Shown here piece after piece: positions 15,192-24,043 of a stretch of 40,642 bases of DNA (position 1 is its first letter; every line of letters begins with the position of its first letter). The notes under the pieces were generated by a model. The model had not been told where the DNA came from. It made no database searches and worked only from the letters and a program-made list of their open reading frames with translations. Where the stretch lies: contig NZ_WQPN01000159.1 of assembly GCF_018785315.1 (NCBI RefSeq), positions 1 through 40,642 on the forward strand, written 5' to 3'. The DNA comes from Clostridium sp. MCC353. Its GTDB lineage: Bacteria; Bacillota; Clostridia; Lachnospirales; Lachnospiraceae. The translations under genes and the position numbers were made by a program.

Positions 15192-18100
15192 GGCGGTTTC
15201 TCCTTTCCCGGCGTCTCTTCTATCTCGCCCCATATTTCTTCCGGCTTCATGGACCGGAATTTCCGGTACTGGTATCCATCCGTCTTCTTGTCAAATCCGC
15301 AGACAGAGTGATAGGGACAGTAATCGCAGGCCGTTTTCGTACCCTGCTGATACGGATTGACCGGAATCTGCCCGTCCAGAATTTCCCTTCCGGCCTTTTT
15401 CACCCTCTCCCTGACATATCCTTTTAAAGCTTCAAACCGCTCACGGTTAGCGACGGATGATCTGGCTTCCTGGATCACCCCGTCTTTCATTGCCACAGGA
15501 ATCACATCGGATTCCTTTTCAATTTCATGATCCAGGTGTTTGATCACTTCCAGCTCACTGTTGACTAAACCGTTCATTCTCAATTGTTTTAAAATCTGCT
15601 GTTCAATGGTTTCTTCCGTCAGATCAGTCCCGGCTTCTTTTTCCACCATAGGATCTTTGATATTATAATAAAAGATTCCGGCAGGAACCACTTCTTTATC
15701 CGGATGTTTTCTCTCTTCCAGTTCCACCACCGCATCCATATAGACCACTAACTGAAGCTGAAGCCCGTAATACAGGGAAAGCAGATCGAAACTGGTGCTC
15801 CCTGATTTGTAATCGATGATTTTCACATAGACATGTCCCTCGTCCGCACAGGTGTCCAGACGGTCGATCCTTCCCTTCAAATGAAGGGATTCATCAATTG
15901 AGAGCGGGATCTTCATAGCCGCCAAATTATCGAGAGATGAAAAGGACACCTCAAAGCCTGCCGGTTCAAAATCGCCTTTTTTCAACTGCTCCGCAAGGGC
16001 CCAGATCGTCCTGTCCGTAATTTTCTCCACTCTGGCCGCCAGATAGGCATTTCTGGCCGAACTCTGCAGTATGGTATTTCCGTATTCTCCGGTCACCTCT
16101 TCCACACAGGTTTTAACCAGTTGTTTTCTCTCTTCTTCTCCCATATCCCGAAAACTCTTCTGCTGTTCTTGTATCGTTTTAAAACATCGGTCAATGGAAT
16201 TATGGAACAGATTTCCCAAATCTACGGCCTCCAGTTTATATTCCTGCCGTTCTGTCAGTTCCAGCCCGTATTTCAGAAAATGGGCATAGGCGCAGGCTGC
16301 ATACTGTTCCAGCCGGGTCACGCTGCCATTCAGCACAGTTCCATAGAGGGCCTGGGCCGCAGCCTTTCCGATCCCTCTCTCCCGGTACACAAAACTGGCC
16401 GCCTCAACAAGCGGCCTGAGCTGTTCCTTATACTCAGGCGAATTGAAAAACCAGCGGTAAAGCTCCATAAAACGGGGATCATCCGGCTTTTCCCGGAATC
16501 TGCGCAGCCCCTGGGTCAACTGCCTTTTCCCTTCCTGAATGGAATGGATCATTCCATCCTCCGCCTCACACTCCCTGACCTCCAGTTTCGGAAACAGGGC
16601 TTTGATCTCATTGATGATGTGGGACGGCCTCTGGCTCTTTCCCTGGGAATTGAGTGCCGTATAGGACAAAATCAGCTTTTGGGACGGCTTTGTCAGCATC
16701 AGATAGAGATAAAAACGCTGCATAAACCCATCCTCCGTAGAGGTGGGGGCCAGTTCTATGTTATGTGAGCCTAAAAATTCCCTCTCTTTATCGGTTAAAA
16801 GATTTCCCGCCGTCTTTTTCGACGGCACAATTCCGTCGTTGACCCCTACAAAAAACAGCACCTTGATGTGGTCGAGTCGGGTTCTTGTCAGATCCCCCAC
16901 CACAACACGGTCAACCGTAGCCGGGATCACACCGACTTTGATCTCTTCAAACCCCGCGTCCAAAATCTCGCCAAACTCTTTCCTGCTGACTTTTTCCCCG
17001 CCTAAGAGCCCAACCAGACGGTCAAACAGATCCATAACCAGTTGATAGACCTGGCTGTACTCCTTCGCCAGCACCAGTTGTCCCCGGCTTTCAAAATACG
17101 TCTGGAACTCCTGCATTTTCTTTTCCACCTGGCATTCTTCCAGAAATGACACCAGGGCCGCGGCCATTCCCCTGACCGTAATCCCCTCTTCCCGGAAAGC
17201 CTCCCTCAAATGGCAGAGAGGTTCCAGAATCTGGTTCTTACAATAGTTTAATTCCAGCAGATTCAAATCATGGCTGCCTTTATATTCCCATTCCCAAATG
17301 CTGTTCCACCTCTTAAATCCCCTGATTCCAAGGGCAATCACATAATTTTCCATCCGGTCCGCCTGTTCCATGTCATCCCAAACCAGCCCGGTCTTAATAT
17401 AGCGGAACACGCTCTCATAGGCGAAATCTTTCTGCAGCACTTCCAAAGCGGCTCTGATCAGTTCCACCATGGGATTTTCCAATATGCTCTTCTTATCATC
17501 CATAAAATAGGGGATTTCATTTTTAACAAACTGCTGGATGATCTGGGGCCGGTAACCGACAAGATCTCCTGTGATCACCGCAATATCCCTGTAACGCAGG
17601 CCATTTTCCTGCACCATCTTATGGATTCCGGCAGCCACAAAGGCCACCTCATCCTGAGGGGATGCCGCCTGGTACAGGGAAAGAGGAGAATTCTCCCCGT
17701 CCTTCCATTCCCCGTCATATGGAGCGGCGCCGTACCGGAAGATATTCTGTTCCAAAAAGTCCAGCTCCGCCCTGTCCCCGAACCGGACATAGGGATGGCG
17801 GTCCAAACGGATGTCCGGTTCCCGGTATATAAAATTTTCCTCTGCTATCTGGTTTAACTTGGATACAATCAATTTGCTCATATAAAACAGATCCTGGTAA
17901 TCCGTCCTTTGATAAGGATGATCCGACGGATCCACTGTGACCGACACAACCACCTTTTTGCAGTAACGGATCATGAGTTCCAGGAGCCGGTACTGAACCG
18001 GAGTGAATCCCGTATATCCGTCCAAAGTGACCACACTGTTTTTGATGATTTCCGAATCAGCCAAATGATCGCACAACACGGATAAAATCTCCTCTGCCGT

Positions 18101-18622
18101 TATAAAGCAATTCTCCTTGCCCTCTTGAAACCCCTGGTACAAAACCGTGAGGTCCTTTAATTTATGGCTCAGCACGTCGCTCCCGGCCTGAGGAACCATT
18201 TCTTTCAGCATTTCATCTGTAATACCATATTGAAGCAGCTCTGAAATCATGGATTTCAAACAGTTGATGAACCCGGGTTTATTCAGGTTCCCCTTAAAAT
18301 ACCCCAGGCTGTTTCTCTTTTCCGACGCAACTTTTCTAAGAACCATGGATTTCCCCATATCGTCTAAAACCATGGGATTTTCAATTGCCAGTTCTTCAAA
18401 TATTCTGTACGCAAGCCTTTGAAAGCTTACGATATCTATGTTCATTGTTCCGTGATTGGGATGCAGGGTCACAATCTCTTTCTGGGTCTGCATGGTAAAC
18501 TGTTCCGGAACCACCGCAATATACTGCTGTCCGGGATTCGAAATGGATTCTCTGATCAGCCATTCATACAAAACCCTTGTTTTCCCGCTGCCCGAACCGC
18601 CTAGAATAAACTGTAAGGACAT
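15182..18622 (-). CDS. addB: ATP-dependent helicase-nuclease subunit AddB
   Basis: A 1146-residue AddB. The N-terminal Walker A is LGGSGSGKT (Lys14), and the nuclease motif VKIIDYKSG lies near residue 970. The iron-sulfur cluster cysteines typical of AddB are present: one early cysteine in YAACAYAHFLKYG and three at the C-terminus (CDYCPYHSVC). AddB supplies the second nuclease and Chi recognition in the complex. The ATG at 18622 has AGGAGGT five bases upstream. First gene of addB-addA-reductase; upstream lies the third palindromic element, and I see only a weak extended -10 (TGGTATACT) near 18665 as promoter. Confidence 0.94.
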   Translation of the reverse strand: MSLQFILGGSGSGKTRVLYEWLIRESISNPGQQYIAVVPEQFTMQTQKEIVTLHPNHGTMNIDIVSFQRLAYRIFEELAIENPMVLDDMGKSMVLRKVASEKRNSLGYFKGNLNKPGFINCLKSMISELLQYGITDEMLKEMVPQAGSDVLSHKLKDLTVLYQGFQEGKENCFITAEEILSVLCDHLADSEIIKNSVVTLDGYTGFTPVQYRLLELMIRYCKKVVVSVTVDPSDHPYQRTDYQDLFYMSKLIVSKLNQIAEENFIYREPDIRLDRHPYVRFGDRAELDFLEQNIFRYGAAPYDGEWKDGENSPLSLYQAASPQDEVAFVAAGIHKMVQENGLRYRDIAVITGDLVGYRPQIIQQFVKNEIPYFMDDKKSILENPMVELIRAALEVLQKDFAYESVFRYIKTGLVWDDMEQADRMENYVIALGIRGFKRWNSIWEWEYKGSHDLNLLELNYCKNQILEPLCHLREAFREEGITVRGMAAALVSFLEECQVEKKMQEFQTYFESRGQLVLAKEYSQVYQLVMDLFDRLVGLLGGEKVSRKEFGEILDAGFEEIKVGVIPATVDRVVVGDLTRTRLDHIKVLFFVGVNDGIVPSKKTAGNLLTDKEREFLGSHNIELAPTSTEDGFMQRFYLYLMLTKPSQKLILSYTALNSQGKSQRPSHIINEIKALFPKLEVRECEAEDGMIHSIQEGKRQLTQGLRRFREKPDDPRFMELYRWFFNSPEYKEQLRPLVEAASFVYRERGIGKAAAQALYGTVLNGSVTRLEQYAACAYAHFLKYGLELTERQEYKLEAVDLGNLFHNSIDRCFKTIQEQQKSFRDMGEEERKQLVKTCVEEVTGEYGNTILQSSARNAYLAARVEKITDRTIWALAEQLKKGDFEPAGFEVSFSSLDNLAAMKIPLSIDESLHLKGRIDRLDTCADEGHVYVKIIDYKSGSTSFDLLSLYYGLQLQLVVYMDAVVELEERKHPDKEVVPAGIFYYNIKDPMVEKEAGTDLTEETIEQQILKQLRMNGLVNSELEVIKHLDHEIEKESDVIPVAMKDGVIQEARSSVANRERFEALKGYVRERVKKAGREILDGQIPVNPYQQGTKTACDYCPYHSVCGFDKKTDGYQYRKFRSMKPEEIWGEIEETPGKEKPPCQ

Positions 18623-18711
18623 ATTACCTCCTATCCGCCGTAATGGCATGACTTTGCTTTTCAGTATACCATAAACTTGATGGGGGGGCCATTTTTTTTG
18701 TTAATTGTGGA

Positions 18712-18999
18712 GGTAACGCCATGAATCCTGGAAACGGGGGCGGGCCTGCGCGTTCGGAAACCGGCTTCCAACCGTAAGTGGTTCTAGGTCTCCAAGAGCG
18801 GACATAGGCGGTGCGGTGCCCATTCGAGGTGAACTCTGTGTGGACTTCACCTCTCAGCGGGCACCTCAGAAACTGATTCGGTTTTCAGTTTCTGCCCGCC
18901 TCTGTCCGCCCTTGCAGGCCAAGAACCACTAACGGTTTCCAGACGGCCCCCGAACGCGCAGGCCCGCCCCCGTTTCCAGGATTCTCGGCTGGGTACTGG
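18712..18999 (-). repeat. Large nested palindromic element, copy 3 (about 288 bp)
   Basis: Read on the minus strand it begins CCAGTACCCAGCC and ends TGGCGTTACC, the same ends as copy 2. Its arms (CCTGGAAACGGGGGCGGGCC and complement) are unrelated in sequence to those of copy 2. The core at about 18811-18894 keeps the same two hairpins, but hairpin B has GGTGCCC/GGGCACC and GAGGTGAA/TTCACCTC. These are paired changes relative to copies 2 and 4. It lies directly upstream of addB. The remaining bases 19000-19192 hold no gene or site that I can support. Confidence 0.85.
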
Positions 19000-19192
19000 C
19001 TGAATAAGGGGTAAATAAAAATTTGATCCTATTGAAAGCCACCTGCTTACTATAAAATTGCATATAGTTAATAGAACCAAAGGAACACAGCTAGTAATCG
19101 AAAAGAATCTGTACGCGGCAATTCTTTTATACGTTCATCCTGACCCTTAGCTTATCCAAACTGTTTTTGTTGCCTTTCCAATAAACGGGAAG

Positions 19193-19603
19193 TTAATGGT
19201 ATCCGTAAATATAATATGATCCGTTTCTTTCTTCATAGTGAATATGATATCGATTCAAGATTGTCTCAAATAGTCTGCTTTCGTCAATGATTTCTGGTTT
19301 GATCAGCTTTACGCGATGCTTTAAATGGCGGGGACGTACTTTAATCCATTCGATATTGAAGTAGTATTCTTCAGGCGGAAAATTTTCTCCCTTCCAGTCG
19401 CCCAAATGATAGACATCTCCATTAAGAAGTTCGTTTGAAAAACAATCTTTCCCGGTCAGATATTTAATATCAAATGGGGGAGGAAACGGCATTTCTTCTG
19501 TTATTGCGGATATCAGTTCATTCCATTTTGTATTATTCATAAAACTACACAATTTTCGCTCTTTTATAATTCGTGATACTTTTTCTCTGAGATTATGCTG
19601 CAT
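19193..19603 (-). CDS. Small hypothetical protein, DUF6678-like
   Basis: A 136-residue protein. MNNTKWNELISAITE, then FPPPFDIKYLTG, and a tryptophan-rich middle (HLGDWKGENFPPEEYYFNIEWIKV) resemble the DUF6678 family as I recall it, small cytosolic proteins often found in accessory or immunity-gene clusters. No signal peptide or membrane segment. The start may be at 19603 or at the internal ATG at 19540 (MNNTKW); neither has a strong ribosome site. It opens a run of small genes on the minus strand. Function unknown. Confidence 0.6.
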   Translation of the reverse strand: MQHNLREKVSRIIKERKLCSFMNNTKWNELISAITEEMPFPPPFDIKYLTGKDCFSNELLNGDVYHLGDWKGENFPPEEYYFNIEWIKVRPRHLKHRVKLIKPEIIDESRLFETILNRYHIHYEERNGSYYIYGYH

Positions 19604-19716
19604 ACCATCACCATTTACAATCTTCCATCTGTCTAATACTACGAAGCACCAAACATAGGAAACCGCGTTTCAATTCATCAGTCTAAAATATTACAGCTAT
19701 AGATCAAGATATAACG

Positions 19717-19908
19717 TTATTTCTTTCGATTCACCCATACATACTCGATTAAGCTGGTAAAGAATATTGCCAAGAAAAATATTATTTCAAATTCTAAGGT
19801 TATTTTAAAAGGATTGTTGGATATTAGACCATATAGAATATAGATCAAACTACTTCCTACAGTAATGACAAGTGTTTTTATAAATGCAAGTAATACGAAG
19901 CGTTTCAT
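19717..19908 (-). CDS. Small two-helix membrane protein
   Basis: A 63-residue protein with two hydrophobic segments (about residues 4-28 and 40-57), a short polar loop between them and a basic tail (VNRKK). AAGAGGAGGG precedes the ATG, so translation is likely. No family recognised. It belongs to the accessory run at 19193-21833. Confidence 0.55.
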   Translation of the reverse strand: MKRFVLLAFIKTLVITVGSSLIYILYGLISNNPFKITLEFEIIFFLAIFFTSLIEYVWVNRKK

Positions 19909-19953
19909 AAAATCCCTCCTCTTTTATATGATGAAAATGCATCGTTGTTCCAA

Positions 19954-20271
19954 TCAAACATGTAACTTTCTGTTTTTGAAATACTCCTGCATAAATGCTC
20001 TCAGTTCCTTATTCCCGTCGATGTCCGTCCCATCTGCCGGTACAAAATCATCGATATACATGCTCTTATTGCTGGGGCCCGGATATGGTTCAGGATAATG
20101 GCCTCTGTTTGCCCAGGCTGTATAATCAGCACCGTGTTCAATCAATAAATCAAGGATTCTTGTGAGCTGTCTGCGCACTGCCTCCTGTGACTGCGGATAG
20201 ACGCTTGCGCGTTCAAATAATAATTCTGCCTGGCTTACCGTAATCCCGGAAGTAATGCGGCTTGACTGCAC
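19954..20271 (-). pseudogene. Remnant of an ankyrin-like protein
   Basis: A 105-residue frame whose middle (LTRILDLLIEHGADYTAW) looks like an ankyrin repeat. It has only a GTG start, no ribosome site, and its reading frame is closed by a stop shortly upstream, six bases after the preceding gene. It looks like the C-terminal part of a longer protein whose 5' end was lost. It could still be a short expressed gene. Confidence 0.4.
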
Positions 20272-20276
20272 TGCCG

Positions 20277-20762
20277 CTATGAAGCCGCCTTACGTACTGT
20301 AACCTCGGCACAGACCAAATCAGCTATGTGCTCTGCTGTTTCAGTTGTCAGCAGGAAGAACATTCCGTCATTACGGCATTTTTTATGTATATTGCCATTG
20401 AGGGAATAAACAAAACCTTTCACACAGGTATCACTGCAGGCATTAGGGTCTATAAGTCTCTTGCAGTCGCGGGAAGCCGTCATTTTCTTTTGCATATCAA
20501 CGGGCAGAGAAGCGATTATCTCCTCATAGCTGCCCGCATTGTCACCGTAAATCCGTGCCAGAATACCCGCCTTTCGAAACACCCAGTTCATTACTGTTTT
20601 CTTTTCAAATTGATATGACGCAGTATATCCGCTCTTCGCTTCCTTGGTAACAAGATTACAGCCCAGTTCAATGAGTTTATTATTTAGTTTCTCCACAAAT
20701 GCCCGGTGTTCCGGCGCAACTGCCGATAGGAATTCTTCGAATTTTCCCTTTTCTTCTGCCAT
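20277..20762 (-). CDS. Hypothetical protein, unrecognised family
   Basis: A 161-residue soluble protein starting MAEEKGKFEEFL, with GGGAGG eight bases before the ATG at 20762. It contains the aromatic, cationic stretch MNWVFRKAGILARIYGDNAG and several cysteines late in the chain (DCKRLIDPNACSDTC). I do not recognise the family. It sits between remnants in the accessory run, consistent with a mobile or immunity-type cluster, but nothing shows its job. Confidence 0.6.
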   Translation of the reverse strand: MAEEKGKFEEFLSAVAPEHRAFVEKLNNKLIELGCNLVTKEAKSGYTASYQFEKKTVMNWVFRKAGILARIYGDNAGSYEEIIASLPVDMQKKMTASRDCKRLIDPNACSDTCVKGFVYSLNGNIHKKCRNDGMFFLLTTETAEHIADLVCAEVTVRKAAS

Positions 20763-20856
20763 TATTTTTTCCTCCCTCAAATTCTGATCTTTTCTATCTG
20801 CTAAGCGCTCTAACTGCACTGCAAAATCAGCCATATATTATCAAACATCTGATCTT

Positions 20857-21054
20857 TCAGATCCTGTTTCCGTATCCAGAAATAGATATGTCCGCAGTCT
20901 CCGAACATATATTCCATATCGTCGCTTTCAATGGTTCCCATTCATCAGTTGAATAGCCGCATTCCTCACGGCATTGATCATATTCTTCCCATTCAAACTC
21001 CATATCCGAAGCCTCTTCTGGAAAATCCCCCAAACGTTCTGCCCACTGTATCAA
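20857..21054 (-). pseudogene. Short C-terminal fragment of an unknown acidic protein
   Basis: A 65-residue frame rich in Glu and Trp (FPEEASDMEFEWEEYDQC, STDEWEPLKATIWN) with coding-like composition. It has only a TTG start, no ribosome site, and is closed upstream by a stop within about 20 bases. It follows the 255-residue gene at 21066 closely. Most likely the remains of a larger gene. Confidence 0.35.
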
Positions 21055-21065
21055 TTTATCGTCTG

Positions 21066-21833
21066 CTAAATCTCAATTCTTTTCCAAAAAAAGTTCCAGT
21101 CCTCCGGCGGATTCCCGTCTGTAAACTCCTGGAAGAGAGAACAGACTTGCTTTTTCGTAAGAATTTGTGATTCAGGAACTCTGACACGGAAATCATTGAT
21201 TGATACAAATGCATCTGCAGCCAGACTTTCCTGTTTCAGATCTGCACGCATATGCTGATATGTTACAGCATCTATATATTTACGCACTTCAACGATAAAA
21301 GCATCGTTAAATCCACCGGCCTGGATATAATTTCCATAGCGGTCCGTCAGACAGACACTGCTTCGTTCTATTGTTTTCATTTGCACAAGAACCTTTCGGA
21401 TCTGCTCATAGCTGTATACAAAATGCTTTCCGTATTTGATCCACTTGGCTTCCAGCACCATCGGCCATTGATCCGCAGGGAGCGTAATGGGAAATGCACG
21501 GTCAAAGGTCTGGCTGACATCCCAAAAAGCCAGGTTTTCTATCTTTGACTGACGTTTTACAATATCATGGGCTTCTTCGGCAACCGAATATCCAAAACAC
21601 AGATAGACAAAATCTTCGTGCACCTCATATTCACAGGCATATTCCCATCGTTCTTCGGCACAGTGATTCATGGATGGAAAAACCTTTTGTAAATTTTCTA
21701 AAAATGCACGGAAGATGGCCGGCGGCGTATCCGGCAGCACATCATATTCCATATGGGTGCGAAACCACTGACGCAGGGGCCCCAATTCATAGGGAACCTT
21801 TAAATGATTAAATACCATTAAATCATAACTCAT
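21066..21833 (-). CDS. Hypothetical protein (MSYDLMVF family)
   Basis: A 255-residue soluble protein. I take the ATG at 21833 (MSYDLMVFNHLKVP) because GGAGG lies six bases upstream; a longer reading to 21974 has no ribosome site. It is rich in aromatic residues (EDFVYLCFGYSVAEEAH, IKYGKHFVYSYEQIRKVL). The N-terminal MSYDLMVF opening is, to my recollection, common in small cytosolic proteins from toxin-immunity arrays. No catalytic motif is visible. Function unknown; an immunity role is only suggested by the company it keeps. Confidence 0.6.
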   Translation of the reverse strand: MSYDLMVFNHLKVPYELGPLRQWFRTHMEYDVLPDTPPAIFRAFLENLQKVFPSMNHCAEERWEYACEYEVHEDFVYLCFGYSVAEEAHDIVKRQSKIENLAFWDVSQTFDRAFPITLPADQWPMVLEAKWIKYGKHFVYSYEQIRKVLVQMKTIERSSVCLTDRYGNYIQAGGFNDAFIVEVRKYIDAVTYQHMRADLKQESLAADAFVSINDFRVRVPESQILTKKQVCSLFQEFTDGNPPEDWNFFWKRIEI

Positions 21834-22201
21834 AGACGTCCTCCAAAATACCCTTTCTGACAAATCCATTTCCCGCTCTGTACAATTTGTGGTGCGGCCA
21901 CTGGGAATTAGCCCCATTTTCAAATGATCTATCTTGATCAGCAGCCGGGTACAGTATTGTTTCCATTCTACCATAATTCGTCAATTCCGTCCATCCGGCT
22001 CCCGCTTCTCCCCCACTGGGGTGCGGGGCCCGTGACCAGGTCAGACTGGTTCCTAAAGTCCGGCCCTCCCGCCGCCGCGTCCCATTTTTATGGGTGATTT
22101 TCTGCAATTAAAAATCAATTTTACAACATCCTTTTTAATTTTTGCATAAAACGGCCACATATTAAATAGATTATAACAAACACATACGGAGGTTCCCCAT
22201 T
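21834..22201. other. Intergenic stretch with an isolated GC-rich block
   Basis: This gap is AT-rich near the two genes but has a sharply GC-rich block at about 21985-22085 (CCCACTGGGGTGCGGGGCCC and following). It could be a worn single arm of the large palindromic elements, but I find none of their core sequence. Frames through it have no ribosome sites. I see no supported gene. Confidence 0.4.
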
Positions 22202-22639
22202 ATGAGCTCCAAAACCAAAATTGTAGTCTTACGTATGAAGGAAATTATATATACTGCCATTTTCATCGGCCTTGGAATTCTGCTTATTTCTCTTTTTCTG
22301 ATCATGTTCCATCCGAAAAAAGATACCGAGACCGCATCTTCCGGCCAGGCTTCTTACATACCAGGCGTTTATACGGCTTCGCTGACATTAGGGAATCAGG
22401 AGGTCAATGTAGAGGTAACCGTGGATGCTGATCATATAAACACCATCACGATGAGACCGTTAAGCGATTCCGTTACGACCATGTATCCTCTCATGCAGCC
22501 CACCCTTACCGATCTGGCTGAGCAGATCTGCAACACACAGTCACTGGAAAACCTCTCTTATTCCAGCGAAACAAGATACACCTCCACGGCACTGTTAAAT
22601 GCCATCGAAACCGCCCTCAATAAGGCAAAAACGAAGTGA
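22202..22639 (+). CDS. Membrane-anchored FMN-binding-like protein
   Basis: A 145-residue protein with one N-terminal membrane helix (about residues 15-38) and an extracytoplasmic domain. PGVYTASLTLGNQEVNVEVTVDADHINTI followed by YPLMQPTLTDLAEQICNTQSL and a C-terminal YTSTALLNAIETAL resembles the small FMN-binding/RnfG-like domains of Firmicute surface proteins. The threonine used for covalent flavin in RnfG is not obvious. GGAGG lies about nine bases before the ATG. Monocistronic, with a shared terminator downstream. Flavin binding is inference. Confidence 0.6.
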   Translation: MSSKTKIVVLRMKEIIYTAIFIGLGILLISLFLIMFHPKKDTETASSGQASYIPGVYTASLTLGNQEVNVEVTVDADHINTITMRPLSDSVTTMYPLMQPTLTDLAEQICNTQSLENLSYSSETRYTSTALLNAIETALNKAKTK

Positions 22640-22698
22640 TTCCAATCACTGCATCTGAGTATTGTCTCTTGCAGCGGATTGGTTCAGCGGGAAAATGA

Positions 22699-22735
22699 AA
22701 AAGACAGATACGTTTTTCGCACGCGTCTGTCTTTT
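22699..22735. terminator. Bidirectional terminator between convergent genes
   Basis: AAAAGACAGA (22699-22708) pairs with TCTGTCTTTT (22726-22735), with extra ACG/CGC pairing inside. T-rich sequence lies on both outgoing sides, serving the plus-strand FMN-binding-like gene and the minus-strand acetyltransferase gene. Confidence 0.75.
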
Positions 22736-22744
22736 ATTCATTTC

Positions 22745-23263
22745 CTAATCATTTAAGACCTTCTGATAAGCTGCCCTGGGACTTCCGTCTTCTTCTGTAC
22801 CCACAATATAGATAATCCCACACCGTTTAAATCCAAACTTTTCCACCGCTCTCTGCATGGAATGGTTGTCCGGGTGAGTGTCATTGCGGATATTTTTAAA
22901 TCCCCATTCTCTGCAGAGCTTTTCTCCCTCTTCAAACAGTATTCCGGCCAGCCCCTGTCCTTTCCTGTCCTCTTCCACGCATACCCGGTGATAGGAAACG
23001 TAAGGTTCCTGGTTCAGCCAGCTCCCATCAATTTTCCGGTAAGCCTCCTCATCCCCTGAAGCCACGGTAATCATTCCCACAACCTGCCCTTGGTCTTCCA
23101 GCACATAGCTGATCCCTTTTTCCAGATCCTCTCTCAGCACCGTTTCATTGGGGTATCCCTGCTGCCACTGGTCAATTCCCCTGGCCTTCATAGAAGCTTT
23201 GGACTGGTTCACCATCTCCATCATCCGCGAAATATCCTTCTCCTGTGCATTTCTGAATAACAT
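22745..23263 (-). CDS. GNAT family N-acetyltransferase
   Basis: A 172-residue acetyltransferase with the GNAT fold. The acetyl-CoA loop is RVCVEEDRKGQGLAGILFEEGEKL (split here as RVCVEEDRKGQG and LAGILFEEGEKL), and motif B follows with DTHPDNHSMQRAVEKFGF. The substrate is unknown; GNAT proteins of this form often modify small amines or peptides. The second ATG (23263) is seven bases from AGGAGG and is preferred over one only a base away. It follows the DUF4375 gene by 22 bases and is probably co-transcribed. Confidence 0.85.
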   Translation of the reverse strand: MLFRNAQEKDISRMMEMVNQSKASMKARGIDQWQQGYPNETVLREDLEKGISYVLEDQGQVVGMITVASGDEEAYRKIDGSWLNQEPYVSYHRVCVEEDRKGQGLAGILFEEGEKLCREWGFKNIRNDTHPDNHSMQRAVEKFGFKRCGIIYIVGTEEDGSPRAAYQKVLND

Positions 23264-23285
23264 ATCCATACCTCCTGCTGCCCTT

Positions 23286-23792
23286 TTAATAGGTGGGAAT
23301 GCCTACAATCCCTTTGAAATAAAAAGCTTTCCTGTGATTTTTTACATATTCGGCAACCGCCTCGTCGATTCCTTCCATGTGATAAAGCTCGTCGTCCAGA
23401 TCTTCAAAATCCGGCTCCAGTTCTTCCATCTGCTTCCAGCGGTTTTCTCTCTCCTTATCCGGATAACCGCCCATTCTCTCCGCAGATTTCTTTATAATTT
23501 CATGCAGGCCGTCAAGCCCTGCTGCCTTGGCCCCATTCATTGCATCTTCCCATACGATTCCTGTAGAATTGCTGTAAAACTGGTCATGCCCGCCATTATA
23601 GACTTCCGCCAGATACCACTGCAATGCAAATACATATCTCTGTTCCATGGCAAACGGCTTCAAGTCCGCTTCATAAACCTCTTCCCCATCGTAAATGCTG
23701 ACCTGCCACCACAATGGCCCGATAATATCCTGAACATCTCCGGAATCGATCTTTTCATCATCAATGATAATCTCCGTATCCTGAACCGTCAT
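23286..23792 (-). CDS. DUF4375 (DMP19-like) protein
   Basis: A 168-residue acidic protein. The family signature is ALQWYLAEVYNGGHDQFYSNSTG, followed by helices bearing AKAAGLDGLHEIIKKSAERM. Bacterial DUF4375 proteins are related to the Neisseria DNA mimic DMP19, which binds transcription factors, and are also common in immunity clusters; which applies here is unknown. The ATG at 23792 has AAGGAGAG upstream. First gene of a two-gene operon with the acetyltransferase. Confidence 0.75.
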   Translation of the reverse strand: MTVQDTEIIIDDEKIDSGDVQDIIGPLWWQVSIYDGEEVYEADLKPFAMEQRYVFALQWYLAEVYNGGHDQFYSNSTGIVWEDAMNGAKAAGLDGLHEIIKKSAERMGGYPDKERENRWKQMEELEPDFEDLDDELYHMEGIDEAVAEYVKNHRKAFYFKGIVGIPTY

Positions 23793-23830
23793 CTGTCTTT
23801 CTCTCCTTACGCAAATTAATGTATGCCTGT

Positions 23831-23859
23831 AGTTTATCACAGCTTCCGGCCCGTTTCAA
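23831..23859 (-). promoter_or_regulatory. Probable promoter of the DUF4375-acetyltransferase operon
   Basis: On the minus strand TTGAAA (23854-23859) and TAAACT (23831-23836) are 17 bases apart. Confidence 0.5.
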
Positions 23860-23874
23860 TCGGAATAAAACCGG

Positions 23875-23904
23875 GTAACAGTTCAGACCTGTCTGAACTG
23901 TTAC
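23875..23904. repeat. 30-bp perfect palindrome GTAACAGTTCAGAC-CT-GTCTGAACTGTTAC
   Basis: Two exact 14-bp arms with a 2-base centre, lying in the divergent gap between the DUF4375 operon and the MATE gene. The half-site GTAACAGTTC also flanks palindrome family 2 at 10585-10594 and, in part, at 26644-26650, so this may be a minimal or collapsed member of that family. It is also the right size for a dimeric regulator operator upstream of both genes. Confidence 0.75.
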
Positions 23905-23944
23905 AAAACCGGACATTAAAACTTCAAAACTCTCCCAACATCTA

Positions 23945-23973
23945 TTGCCTTTTTTCTTTGCACCCGCTATAAT
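23945..23973 (+). promoter_or_regulatory. Probable sigma-A promoter of the MATE exporter gene
   Basis: TTGCCT (23945-23950) and a perfect TATAAT (23968-23973) are 17 bases apart. Transcription should begin near 23980. Confidence 0.65.
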
Positions 23974-24043
23974 GATATACAATTTACCTGTATCAAAAGG
24001 CGATACATAACGATTCTATTAAATGTGAGGTCAAAGCAGGAAT

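Noticed and set aside
18847-19080. A 77-codon frame over palindromic element copy 3
   Set aside because: Lies across the element and its flank, with no ribosome site and no conserved motif.
21985-22085. GC-rich block as a fifth large palindromic element
   Set aside because: It has neither the conserved core hairpins nor a matching second arm; at most it is a worn fragment.
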